From contig JBHGNT010000002.1 in the NCBI GenBank assembly GCA_043228905.1, forward strand, positions 12,586,001 to 12,650,000: 64,000 nucleotides of DNA. Direction: 5' to 3'. The notes under the pieces are model-generated. The model was not told where the DNA came from. It ran no database searches and saw only the letters and a program-made list of their open reading frames with translations. Position numbers and translations under genes: made by a program. The stretch comes from Azolla caroliniana (taxonomy: Eukaryota; Polypodiophyta). This document shows positions 53,469 to 63,948 of this stretch, one piece after another; position 1 is the first letter of the stretch; each line of letters opens with the position of its first letter.

Positions 53469-53524
53469 CTCACCCCCTCCAAACCCGCACATCCTCCGGT
53501 ATGTGCCGAAGTTGTTGGTGTTTG

Positions 53525-55408
53525 TTAGTCTCCTCCTTCATCCTCCGTTTGTCCCGCTATGTCAACTTTGTCTCTCCATTTTGAGTAGACCCATTCTTTC
53601 CACCCGAACCATTGTCGCCATCCGATCCACCATATTCTATGTTCGCTTTTTGCATGGCCCGCTTGGTCCTTGTCATCCGCGGTAGTATCTTTTCTTGCCC
53701 TCTTTCTTTTCTTCATCAATCTCGACTTCTTTTCGGATTTTCGGTTTAGTCGGATTAGCTTACTTCCGATTCGGTCTCGTCGGATCGTCTTTCGTTTAGT
53801 TCGGCTTCCTTTCCGATTTGTATTCGGTCGATCCGGACTCGGTTGATCGGTTTTTACCGATTCAGTGCTCTTTCGGGTCGGTTTCTTTTCTTTTCTTTTC
53901 GTCCGGATTTGCTTTCTTTTCTTCGTTTTCACCTGCCTTGTCCGGTTCGACTTTCGGCACTTCTTTCCGTTGTTCGCCACGTAGGTCCTCCGATATGTGC
54001 TCGTTGTTCGGTCCTCGTGTGGTTGTAATGCATGCTTCTTTTCTCGCCGTAGCGCGTGCTCTGTATTACGCGCTTCTCCCGTCGTAGACCCGACCTCCGC
54101 ATTGTCGCACTTTCTTTTAGATTGGAATTTCGGATGGATCATTTTCCATCCGAACCGACTTCCGACTTTACCTTCCTCGCCGCCATCTCCCGTCTCTCCG
54201 GTCTCACGTTGGTTCTCGGACACAACCGCCGAAGTCTCTAGATATTGTTGGCATGAATCCTCGGTATTACCTTCTTTTGTAGTTTCACCCTTAGCATTCT
54301 TCTCGGCTATCTCTTCATCGTATTCGTCGGCTTCGACATTCGTTTTCTCTCCGCCACCTTCCGTCTCTTCGGTCTCACGTTGCCTTTCGATCGCAACCGC
54401 CGGAGTCTCTGGAATCAGTGGTGGGGAAGTCTCGATATGGCAATCCGCCATTGATTCGTCCATAGCCACCTCCGATTCGATTTCGTCTTTTGTGGCTACC
54501 TCCTTAATCACATCCGCTTCACACTCTTTATCTGCATCAATTATGCAAACATCTATTATGCTTACCCCTTTTTGACCCGATGTCTCGGGCACTTGTATCC
54601 CGAAATTTCCTTCTACACTTGAATTATCGGCCTTATCCTTCGCCATCGTTCTTTCACAAGACGAGTGGGTGTCTTGTTCCACTCTTTCTCCCGTGGTACC
54701 ATCATGTTGTATTTCGGCCTTCATATTGGCTTCATCGTTTTTCCTCAATCGATCATCCTTCATAGGCCATGTCGTTGTTGACGAGATTCTCAGCTTCCTT
54801 TCATCATGTCTTCGGCATACCCTTTCGACTTTGGCCCAATCCTCGGTAAGACCGTTCGCACCGTCATCATCTTCGAGTTCGATCCCGATGTCCATCCTTT
54901 CTTTTCGATCGATCGATTTTACGAACATTAGGACTTTATCTTCTCCCACCAATCGTTGTTCCCGCTCCGAGAGTCGAGCAAAACGATGCTCGAACTCTAG
55001 GAATGCTTGTGTTGCACTTCAGTGGGTCTTCTCCGATGCCACCCATTCGTCAAATTCTCGCCGATCTTTTCCCTTCGATCTCTTGTAATCATATGCCTCT
55101 CGTAAAGCTTCTTCGAATGACCCCCATGTCGAGTTTTGTTGCCGTATCTTGTGGATTCTCTCTTGTAGCTCATCTGTGGCCACCCGATTGAAGGATGTCA
55201 CTTGCAATCCTTCCGGTATCCCACATCGTATCATCTCCGCCTTGTAGTCACGTAGATAGCGTGACACATCATTTCCGTTGAATTGTCCGTTTCGTTGTAC
55301 GAGCTGCTTTACTGCCCCCGTGATCTCCGACATCACTCGTTGTTCTTGTAGCATCCGCTCGAACATCATCATCATCGTTATGCTCATTGCCTCTTGTTGA
55401 TTCTCCAT
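53525..55408 (-). pseudogene. F gag-like protein
   Basis: ATG 55408 (MENQQEAMSITMMMMFERML). About 627 codons in one frame with a single TGA at 55019-55021. N-terminal 200 residues match the widespread plant retrotransposon gag of the type YLRDYKAEM, RCGIPEG, LEFEHRFARLS, VLMFVKSID and NGLTEDW. The middle is acidic (Glu/Asp/Thr), the next 130 residues very Lys/Arg-rich, and the end is Trp-rich (WWIGWRQWFGWKEW). No protease, RT or integrase is encoded. Confidence 0.82.
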
Positions 55409-55426
55409 CTCCTTGCCACCCGCCTT

Positions 55427-55443
55427 CACGTCGGGTTCACCAA
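55427..55443 (-). other. F primer-binding site
   Basis: TTGGTGAACCCGACGTG on the minus strand, 3 nt from the LTR. It differs from both other primer types in the window. The tRNA is not identified. Confidence 0.55.
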
Positions 55444-55446
55444 CTA

Positions 55447-56164
55447 TGTCGTGCCTTTCGGCGCCAGATCGTTGCGTGAGTCGGGTGGGAACCGCTGGGG
55501 TTTTGGACTAGGAAGAGGAGAGTTTTAAGGCTAATAAGAATATAAATATGTTGTAAGAAAGAGTTATAGCAAACTCGTGAATCCCACGAGTGTATTGTAT
55601 TAGATTAATCAATATGAATATAAGAATATAAACTTCGGTTGAAAGAGAATGATATAGAATTCTCGTGAATCCCACGAGTATAGTTTATTAATTGGTGTGT
55701 TTTAGAAACATATCCAGTTTCCAAATATTTTTCACACACAATTACATTGTGCTCCCCATCCTTATGTAGTGATGAGGAAGTCTTAGTAATCTATGCTTTT
55801 TCTCTAACTATAGACCCCATGCTTTTCCTATAGATAGACTATATGCTTTATCTAAAGTGATCATGCTTTTTTCTAACTTGTGCGTTTTTTATCATGCATG
55901 CTAGATGTGTATGTGTAGCTTTTTCTTTTGTTATGCGTTTTTCTAATGTTTATCCTAGCGTGAATTTACCTTTCTATGTGGGACATCTATGCTTTAACAC
56001 TAATGAAATGCTAGTGTAATGGTAAGACATTACATTATTAACATGGAGGTGCAAGGTTTGAATCTTGCCCTATGCATGTTCCATTTATTCTTCTATTTCT
56101 TCATTTTTTATTGAATCTAATACTATATACGTTTTTCACGTAGTGTACAAAATACACTACGACA
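55447..56164 (-). repeat. F 5' LTR
   Basis: 718 bp, colinear with the 3' LTR and identical except for one base. tRNA-like module at 56012-56068. Confidence 0.95.
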
Positions 56165-57640
56165 CTGCTCAAGTGGAAGGGTTGTAGCACTTGTATGCCT
56201 TCTTCTTGGACGAGTATCCTATGAGGATACATTTCTCAGACTTCGCGTCAGGCATTTGTCGGTTTTCGTTCGTGATGCGTACATTCACAATGCTTCCGAA
56301 CACCTTGAGGTGCGACAGGATCGACTTCCTTCCCACAAGGAGCTCGTATGGAGTTAGCGGATGCATTCCATTAGTCGTGCACCGGTTCATGAGATAGATA
56401 GCCGTGGATGTTGTGTCGGCCTAGTAGAAGTTCGGCATGTGCATCTCATGTAACATGGCCCATACTACCTCGAGTATTTGCCGATTCTTCCTTTTGGCGA
56501 CTCCATTTTGTTGGGGTGCGTGTCGGCATGAGACTTCTCTCCAAATTCCTTCACCTTGGAGGTAGGAGGTGAATTCCTTGGAGAAGTACTCCTTCCTTGC
56601 CTCCATCCGATCATAGGCATCGAATGTGCCGACCGGTTTCTTTTTCGACTAGGCTCTTGAGCTTTTGGAAGTGGGAGAACACTTCTCTCTTCTTCTTCAT
56701 TAGGAAGATCCACGCATAGCGCGAGTAGTCGTCGATGAAGGTGACGTTGAATCGGCATTCGCCGATCGTCAGCTTTTGAGCCGGTCCCCATACATCCGAG
56801 TGTATGATGTCGAGGAGGCCTTTGCTTGCGTAGCTCTCCTTGGGGAATGGGAGTCGATGTCGTTGGCCGAGTTGGCATGCTTCGCATACTCGGTCGACTC
56901 GAATGCCGGAAGTCCGATCACGACTCCCTTTGATTGAATTGCTCGAAGCCGTTGTTTATGTGGCCGATTCTTTTGTGTCACAACTCGATGCTTGTCTCAG
57001 TTTTGAGACATTTCACATACATGGCCGATCTAACCTCGTTTGAATCGAGGATGAACATGCGAGCATCTCTCCGCCCCTTGGCTATGAGTCGGCCATCTTT
57101 CTCGATGAAACAACCTTCATTGTTGAAGCGGACTTGCATGCCTTGCTCCACGATTTGGCCGACGGAGACCAAATTCTTCGTTATTGTGGGCACATGCAAG
57201 ACATTCTTGATCTGCAAGTTTTATTGCCTTCTCTCAAATGGGATATTGTCGATGTGCCGAATAGGAGTTGTGGTGTCGTCTTCCGTTTCTATAAAGCCGG
57301 GTTGGTCCGGCGTTCGTAACTCACGAAACCATTCTTGGTGTGACATCATATGATGTCAGGCGCCAGAATCGACGAACCACACGTCTTCTGAATTGGAGGT
57401 GCTGGCAGAGTTAGGGGCCGTCATAGAGTTTGCTCTATGCCTCATTACGAATAGTCCGTCGTAGTCATCATATTCGGGGTTGGTGGTGTTATTCGTGGGT
57501 TGTTGACTGGTCAAAGCTAACTCGTTTCTTCCTTTTCAGCACTCCTTCTCATGGTGGCCAATTTTTCCGCAATAGTTGAAGGTTGCAGACCTCATTTGCC
57601 GACCTTGTTCAGCATGGAAGCTCCCCCTTCTTCCAAAGGT
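56165..57640 (-). pseudogene. C5 nucleocapsid, protease and integrase
   Basis: From high to low: knuckle FNYCGKIGHHEKEC with its first Cys lost (near 57560), protease VDSGA followed by a stop (near 57370), KNVLHVPTITKNLVSVGQIV, integrase finger and core with PQQNGVAKRKNR, where the catalytic Glu is Lys, and the C-terminal part ending CYNPST at 56169. Several frames. Confidence 0.82.
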
Positions 57641-57699
57641 TCCTCGATGGCCTCCGTGAAGGTTTGAGTTCCCTTTGTGTGATGGGCCGAATTGAGCTA

Positions 57700-58325
57700 T
57701 TCTACCGTTGCGACCTCGTCCGCCATGACCTCGTCCTCGGCCACCGTCCGAACTTGAGAAGAAATTTTGTCATTCCAACGTCTTCATCTTGGTTCGGACG
57801 TGGTTCTCTTCGACTAATAACATTGGTTGGAGGTCGAAGAACAAAGGAGGGGTTTCCCTTGCCAAGATTGCCGCCCTCAATGAGTTGAATTGTTGTGCAA
57901 GGCCGCCCAAGCATACTTGAACCATCTCGTTTTCATCGATATTTATTTTAATGGAGCCAAGCGAGTCGCAAATGCTCTTGATCTTGGCAGTGTAGTACAA
58001 CACGGGCATGCCTTTTTGGCGGATGTTGTTCAACTCTTGCCGGAGTTGAAGCTTTCGGGCAGTCGTGTTGGCGGCGAACATTTTCTTTAAGTTCTCCCTT
58101 GCCTCTTTGGGCGTCTCGGTATCTCGAATGTGGCTAAGCATGTGGTCCTAGACACATGTTGACAAGCAATATATGACTTGACTCATCACTTGCTCCCATG
58201 TTGAGTAGTCAACATTCTTTGGGTCGGGTCGATTTTCTTGAGCACCGTTGATGTAGCTCCAATACCCTTGCCCGACTAGGTATTGGTTCATCTTGTACTC
58301 CCAAGATAAATAATTGCTTTCTCTT
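57700..58325 (-). pseudogene. C5 gag
   Basis: Begins within gag at NYLSWEYKMNQYLVGQGYW (58320), TAG near 58148, then TPKEARENLKKMF and VQVCLGGLAQQF. Same lineage as C2 gag. The start codon, primer site and 5' LTR are lost at the L1 junction. Confidence 0.82.
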
Positions 58326-59505
58326 TTTGGTACCTTGGATGATTAACCTTAGAGGCCACCTTAATCCTAGACCCATCATCATCCATTAAGTCTTGTCTTC
58401 TTTCTTCAATATATTTGTCTTTATGTTCCAAAATAGCGACACCTTTACCTTTGTCGACATTTGCTACCTTAGTTTTCAACACCTCATTATCATTTGTGAC
58501 ATACTCTGGAATTAACACATCACCATGGGAAGTATTAATCATCTCTACTACCGGTGTTTGTTGACATTCTGCCATGAAATGGTCCAAACCACCACATCGG
58601 AAGCAATGACTGGGAAATGATCCCCAATGCAATTGACAACGAAATGACCTCATCTCCTCAATCTTTATGTTTAGCCACAAAGGTCTTTTTTTTATTGTAT
58701 TCCATAGCATACATAACTTATATCTATTATATGCTTTGGCATTTGGTTCTAGTATCACCTTTCCCAATTGTTCCATTACACCTTGAATTATAGGCCACAA
58801 AAAAAGAAAATTTACACTCTACTTCCACCCATATTGGACACTCTTATTTTAAAATTTCTTGAAATTCAACTAGTGGCCGCCAAGGGACAATATAGACTAA
58901 ATTACTATTATAAAAGACCAACACACATGATAATAATCTATCTCGTTGTTCTTCGGTTCAAAACCGCCAAGGGACAATATAGACTAAATTACTATTATAA
59001 AAAACCGACACACGTGATAATAATCTATCTCAGTTTTCTTCGGTTCAAAACACAACTTCAAAAAAAATCTCAGACCTTTGTACACATCTTCCACGTTGTT
59101 CCTACCTGCCATTGCATTTAACCATTGTGCCACCCAATGTACCAAAGGATTTTTTCCTGTAAAGAAGCAAATAATGCCTCTCTCATAAAACATGGAAAAC
59201 GCCTTAAAAATTTTCCTACGCAGAATCTCCACCTCTATGATCTCATCCTCTTCAATGTGACCGGTAAATTCTCATGGAGTGCTTCATTAGCAACTACATG
59301 CATAACTTCTCAGTAATGATCATTCCTGTTCTCCTCACCTTCTCCCATAACATGTGCATAAGATGGTTTTGATATCATATCTAAAATCCTCCTCATGCAT
59401 ATTATTAGTTCCAATCTTTTGTTTCTTCACAAGAACATCATCTTCTCCGTCTTCCCATTGGCTCTCCATTTGTCTTTCATTTATACATGTATCCATCTCT
59501 TCCAT
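58326..59505 (-). pseudogene. Plant L1 ORF1, N-terminal and middle part
   Basis: ATG near 59505 (MEEMDTCINERQMESQW). The DUF4283-type region has GIICFFTGKNPLVHWVAQWL and NAMAGRNNVEDVYKG (near 59100), then RPLWLNIKIEEM and the knuckle CFRCGGLDHFMAEC (near 58580). An 87 bp tandem duplication interrupts the middle (58881-59054). It ends at SKVNHPRYQKEK, where C5 begins. Confidence 0.8.
58881..59054. repeat. 87 bp tandem duplication
   Basis: 58881-58967 and 58968-59054 share CAAGGGACAATATAGACTAA and the downstream TTCGGTTCAAAAC with a few substitutions. It lies within L1 ORF1. Confidence 0.85.
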
Positions 59506-60554
59506 AGATTCTACGTTCCAATTACAATGAAAAGGAAATTTATAAGATGATAATTAACTTGGAATCGACAATATGATATCCGAACTTTTTGTAGAAGAAA
59601 AATGTTGCAACACTCTCCCAATTATGTTGATGTAGCCACGCCTCCCCCTCCTCCTCTTCTTCTTCTTCATCTTACAAAGCGTCTCTATCACTCTATCTCT
59701 CTCCATTGTCTCCTTTTGATACGAGGAGGTGTGAGTGAGTAATTGGTGTGAATGTCCGAGGGGGCTTGCACCCCTATGTATCTACCCTTTTGTAACTATT
59801 TAACCCCTTATGGGGAATGAATGAAGGATAAAAGGAACATTTCTCTCAATCTTTCTCTCTTGTCATCTCTCTTTCTCCCCTCTGTTTCTTTTTCTCTTTC
59901 TATGTAGTATCCTACCATTTCTTCCTCCACCTGTCGGTCTGTGGTCCGTCGTTGTCATCGTCTCCTTCACTTTTTGGTGGCTCTGTCATCGTCATCGTCG
60001 CCGGCGTCGGTGTCGGCCATCATTCAACGTCTCCTGTGTCTTGTTGCCATTTCGGTTGTCATCGTCGTCGGTTGTCTATCCATTGGAGTCATCGTTGTCG
60101 GTTGTCTGTTCTATCATTGTCGGTGTCTACGTTTCTCTCTCTGGGTCCATCACCGTCCAGCCCATCGTTTCGGCGACCGTCTCCATCATTGTTTGATTGT
60201 TGTCTTCGTTTTGGTTGATGTCTGGCTGCTCTGGCTATTGTTCGGCCACTATCTGGGCACTCTAACTGTTGTCCGGCTGCTCCAGCTGCTTCGTTGTCTG
60301 ATCTGGCCCATCCGTTATTCCACTGCATGTTTGACCATCAATCCTTTGTCCGGCTGGTGTTCTTGGCCGTTGGTCTCGGGTTGGCTATCTATTCTGGACG
60401 TTTTCATTTGTCTTTGTCATTGTTTTTCTTCATTGCCATCGGCCTCTGTCCAGCCCTTCTAGTCGTCTCTCCTTGTTTTGTCGTCGTCCTGAATCTCCAT
60501 CTCCATCTCTATTGCTTCGTTTGTCGTTGTGTGTTTGTACGGCCTCCACCATTG
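59506..60554. other. No gene recognised; L1 5' region and unassigned sequence
   Basis: 59506-59700 is probably L1 5' leader (CTC-rich microsatellite near 59650). Beyond it lies a TATTTAACCCC/AATGAATGAAGG stretch (59800) resembling a plant LTR 5' leader, and from 59940 a GTC/TCG-rich low-complexity segment open in several frames without protein homology. Confidence 0.4.
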
Positions 60555-60826
60555 TGTTGGGAATTCAGTCCCTCCGGATGGGATCTGGATGAGAACCGGA
60601 GGAGCTAGATGAAGGAACCGGATCCGAAAGGGTTCTATATAAGACCCGAAAACTGAATCGAGTGAATCTGGATGAATCCAATGCAAACCGGATCTAAGGA
60701 TATATGTGTAAATATGTTTCATGGTGAGCTTATTGAGGCTAAATTTATAAATAGCCCAAAATTCATATAGGTATAAATATGACTTAGGGCAATCACTTTA
60801 CAGAGTTGTAGTTGTTGTATAATCGT
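60555..60826 (+). repeat. C7 LTR, first copy (5' part)
   Basis: TGTTGGGAATTCAGTCCC start, CCGGATGA repeats, then ATATGACTTAGGGCAATCAC, ending at TAATCGTTG. Similar to the C4 LTR. The remainder is replaced by 60827-61936. Confidence 0.75.
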
Positions 60827-61936
60827 TGCCGTGTAGTTTTTCACACACGATATAAAAACTAGTAAAATAATTATTTAAGATTAACTTAATGTATTGATAT
60901 GGAAAGATAGATGTCTTCAAGAGCTTCATAACATATTTTACTACGCATGAAATGGATGAACAAGTATCAAGTTATGTGAGTAAGAAGTTTAAAGAGAAAA
61001 GGGAAAAAACAAAATTGTGAGATATCCCACATAAATAGGATAACATTGGATTCCCCAATATATATAGAAAACCAAAACCTATTCATTATATCAATGTGTG
61101 GAGCATAAAATGTTTACGGTGACTTGGGCTAGATTGTGTGGCACGCACATTTTGGACCTACGTGTGTGTGTGTACGTTTCGGCACGTGTGCACGTTTTGG
61201 GTGTACGCACGCGTGCACGGCCTCGTGGGATGCTCGGACGAACGTGTGGCTCGGCAGTTCACAATACACGGTTCGGATGGGCACACAGCTCGATGGTTCG
61301 TGACGCACGGCTTGGATGGGACACACGTACGGATTGCGCACGAGCTCAACTTTATGGATGATTAGGTCATTTGGCCGAATTATACGGACGGTCGCGTGCA
61401 ACTAAAAGCCAAGGCCATGTAACTAAAAGCAAAAGGCATGCAACTAAAAAAGGAAGCATGTAACTAAAAGTAGAGGCCATGCAACTAAAAGTGGACATGC
61501 AAAGTAACATTGGGAAGGGGGATCAACAAAGAGCTCAATATATGTCCCATTTTTTCCCTCTAGTTTTTGTTTTTTTTTTTCTTCTCTCTCTGATTCCAAA
61601 AACAAATTATCTCTCATATTGATATCAAACTCCTAGTTTTGGCTTGCTTGGCTTGCTCAATCTTTCTTGTCAAAAAAATTTATCTCTCATATTCATATTG
61701 GACCACTCCATATATGGTTGTTGGCTCCTTTCTTTAAAAGATTTATCTCTCATTTTCATATCCAATCCATTGTAACATGATTCTAAGCGATTTCTTTTGC
61801 AATAAACGAATGTTTCCTCTCATCTACTTGTCTTATATGTGAATCTTGCTTGTGTTGTGCGTTTGCATACTAATTCCTTCCAGTCCATAACCCCGGTGGT
61901 TCCGTCTCACGATCCGCACATAGTGACGGATTCTCA
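60827..61936. other. Unassigned segment between two C7 LTR copies
   Basis: AT-rich start, then a GC-rich CACACG/CGGATGG block (61140-61380), five degenerate 18-23 bp repeats with CAACTAAAAG (61396-61502), then an AT-rich LTR-like end (AATAAACG near 61800, GATCCGCACA at 61911-61920). A 1089 bp unit from TGTAG (60832) to CACA (61920) has LTR-like ends, but no target duplication is seen. Confidence 0.4.
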
Positions 61937-62122
61937 CCGAATCGAGTGAATCCGGATGGATCCGATGCAAACCGGATCCAAGGATATATGTGTAAATATG
62001 TTTCATGGTGAGCTTATTGAGGCTAAATTTATAAATAGCCCAAAAGTTATATAAGTATAAATATGACTTAGGGCAATCACTTTACAGAGTTCTAGTTGTT
62101 GTATCATCGTTGTACACAGAAC

Positions 62123-62216
<94 letters not shown>

Positions 62217-62473
62217 CAGTTTCTGTTGTAACCACCGGTTGGCGAAGACATAGAGCTCGAGGTCATTGCCTCTAAGTCTTCTGTTGTACCTCCTTCCTCA
62301 TATAGTGATAGTTGTAGCTTGTGGGCTCTTGTGGTTTTTTCCCTATTAGGGTTTTTCCACATAAACATCTTATGTCGTCTCTTCGGTGTAAGTGTACGAA
62401 CCTCCACTTCTTTATTTTATTCTTTCCTTAAAGTGTTTAAAGGCTCGGTTATGGCTGAGCACTATTTTGCACA
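61937..62473 (+). repeat. C7 LTR, second copy (lacks its first 100 bp)
   Basis: Shares GAATCGAGTGAATC through TCATCGTTG with the first copy, then the leader with a 90 nt GA run (62125-62214) and end GCACA. Directly followed by a primer site. Confidence 0.78.
62125..62214 (+). repeat. (GA)45 microsatellite
   Basis: 90 nt of uninterrupted GA in the transcribed leader of the C7 LTR. The homologous run in C1 is 26-28 nt. Confidence 0.95.
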
Positions 62474-62476
62474 AAC

Positions 62477-62489
62477 TGGCATCAGAGCC
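62477..62489 (+). other. C7 primer-binding site
   Basis: TGGCATCAGAGCC, tRNA-iMet type with one change, 3 nt after the LTR. Confidence 0.82.
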
Positions 62490-62498
62490 AACAAGAAA

Positions 62499-62676
62499 AT
62501 GGAAGAGTCATTCAGAAGCATGTTCAAGCTCACCAGCTCCAACTACCTAGTGTGGAAATCGAAGATGAGGGACATGCTTGTGGTCAAAGATCTCTGGTTG
62601 CAAGTATAGTTCGGGGACAACAAACCGGACAAGATCGATGCCACGACATGGGAGGTGATGCACATGAAGACGATGG
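62499..62676 (+). pseudogene. C7 gag, start only
   Basis: ATG 62499 (MEESFRSMFKLTSSNYLVW), nearly the C4 gag start. A TAG at about 62607 follows LWLQV. F2 cuts the frame after ATTWEVMHMKTM at 62676. The rest of C7 should lie beyond the window. Confidence 0.82.
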
Positions 62677-63586
62677 TGTCGTGCCTTTCGGCTCCGGATC
62701 GTTGCGTGAGTCGGGTCAGAACCACTGAGGTTTTGGACTAGGAGAAAGAAGAATATGAGATCAGGCTAGTAATGAATAGGTAGAAAGATAGGTAAGTTAT
62801 GAATCTCGTGAATCCCACAAGTTTAGTGTATTTCATCAATATTTAGATAGTAAGAGACAATTTTGATCACAAATTCGTGAATCCCACGAATGTATTGTAT
62901 TAATTGGTGTTTTAAGGAATATATCCAATTTCCAAATATTCCACACACACCTATTACATTGTGCTCCTCATCCTTATATAGTGATGAGAGAGTCTTAACA
63001 ATCCATGCTTTTTCTATAGATAGACTCTATGCTTTTTCTAAAGTGATCTTACTTTTTCTAATTTGATGTGTTTTTATCGATTATGGTGTTCTTGCACACT
63101 ACATGTGCATGCGTAGCTTTTTCTTTTATCATGCGTTTTCTTCTAACTAAAGTTTATCCTAGCGTAAACTTACCTTTCTATGTGAGACTTTTACTTTTTT
63201 AACACTAATGATATGTTAGTGTAATGGTAAGACTTTACATTCTAAACATGGAAGTGCAAGGTTAGAATCTTGCTCTATGCATGTAATATATATTTTTATA
63301 CTTTCTTCAATTTCCAAATATGTCTCTTCATCCGGTGAGAGACTCTCACTAGCCTTCTTCATCCGGCTCTTGCCGGGTCTGTTTCATCCGGTTCTCACCG
63401 GTTTTCTTTATCCAGTTCTTATTGGGTCTGCTTCATCCGGTTTTCATTATCCGGTTCTCACCGGGTCTCCTTACCGGGTCCAGTCCTTACCGGTTCTTCC
63501 TTCTGGTTCTCACCGGGTACTCCATGTCCTACCCGGAGAGATAAAAAATGTAATTTTTCACGTAGTGTGCGAATTACACTACAACA
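62677..63586 (-). repeat. F2 3' LTR
   Basis: Ends TGTTGTAG and CACGACA on the minus strand. Contains the tRNA-like module at 63217-63273 and the minisatellite at 63331-63540. Confidence 0.85.
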
Positions 63587-63642
63587 CTCACCCCCTCCGA
63601 ACCCGCACATCCTCCGGTATGTGCCGAAGTTGTTGATGATTG

Positions 63643-63948
63643 TTATTCTTGTCCGTCCGGTCTTTGCCTGGTTCGTTTCGTTGCCGGTCGTGCTTGGTTG
63701 CCGACTCCGCCCGGTTTCTGGTTATGTTCGGTTGTGGGCTCCGTCCGGTTTTCGGTTTTCAGTTGCTTGCTGTGCCCAGTCACCAGTTCTTGTAATTCTC
63801 TTTTACTCGCAGTACCCTCTGTTTCTCTCGCTATGTCAACTTTGTCTCTCCATTTTGAGCATATCCATTCTTTCCACCCAAACCATTGTCGCCATCCGAT
63901 CCACCATAGTCTTCGTTCACTGTTTGCATGGCCATGGCCGGTTGTCAC
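63643..63948 (-). CDS. F2 gag-like protein, C-terminal part
   Basis: Open for 101 codons. It carries the same Trp-rich stretch as F (RRLWWIGWRQWFGWKEW, then SKWRDKVDIA) but continues about 60 residues further with a Thr/Lys/Arg-rich tail and ends at 63643. The start lies outside the window or in another frame. Confidence 0.7.
   Translation of the reverse strand: MTTGHGHANSERRLWWIGWRQWFGWKEWICSKWRDKVDIARETEGTASKRELQELVTGHSKQLKTENRTEPTTEHNQKPGGVGNQARPATKRTRQRPDGQE

Larger units (their letters stand above)
52751..56164 (-). mobile_element. F: young gag-only LTR retrotransposon
   Basis: 3414 bp with two 718 bp LTRs that differ at a single base I can find (near 52979). Internal region 1978 bp encodes only a gag-like protein on the minus strand, so it depends on another element for replication. 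Inserted in C5; flanks GCAG and GCGG (minus strand) suggest a 4 bp target duplication with one later change. Confidence 0.9.
46730..58325 (-). mobile_element. C5: old copia relic hosting C4 and F
   Basis: Minus-strand copia whose parts read in order: gag 57700-58325, protease and integrase 56165-57640, then F, then linker and join 52103-52750, 3' LTR 51746-52102, then C4, then the rest of the LTR 46730-46801. The reading across F is continuous (CYNPST on one side, AVWVS and DVVFDESASWY on the other). RT and RNase H are deleted and the 5' LTR is gone. It lies inside L1 ORF1. Confidence 0.82.

Noticed and set aside
53818-54575. Plus-strand Ser/Phe-rich frames with apparent membrane-like segments
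   Set aside because: Antisense of the Lys/Glu-rich part of the F gag-like protein, which has the recognisable gag domain upstream in the same frame.
59941-60462. 173-codon plus-strand open frame, Leu/Val/Cys-rich
   Set aside because: Low-complexity GTC/TCG repeats keep several frames open at once. The hydrophobic reading is a by-product and matches no family I know.
61098-61401. Overlapping open frames on both strands near 61.1-61.4 kb
   Set aside because: Produced by GC-rich short repeats; no conserved motif.
60832-61920. Solo LTR of 1089 bp
   Set aside because: Ends look LTR-like (TGTAG...CACA) but the flanks TGCCG and TAGTG do not match and no internal promoter or family member is visible.
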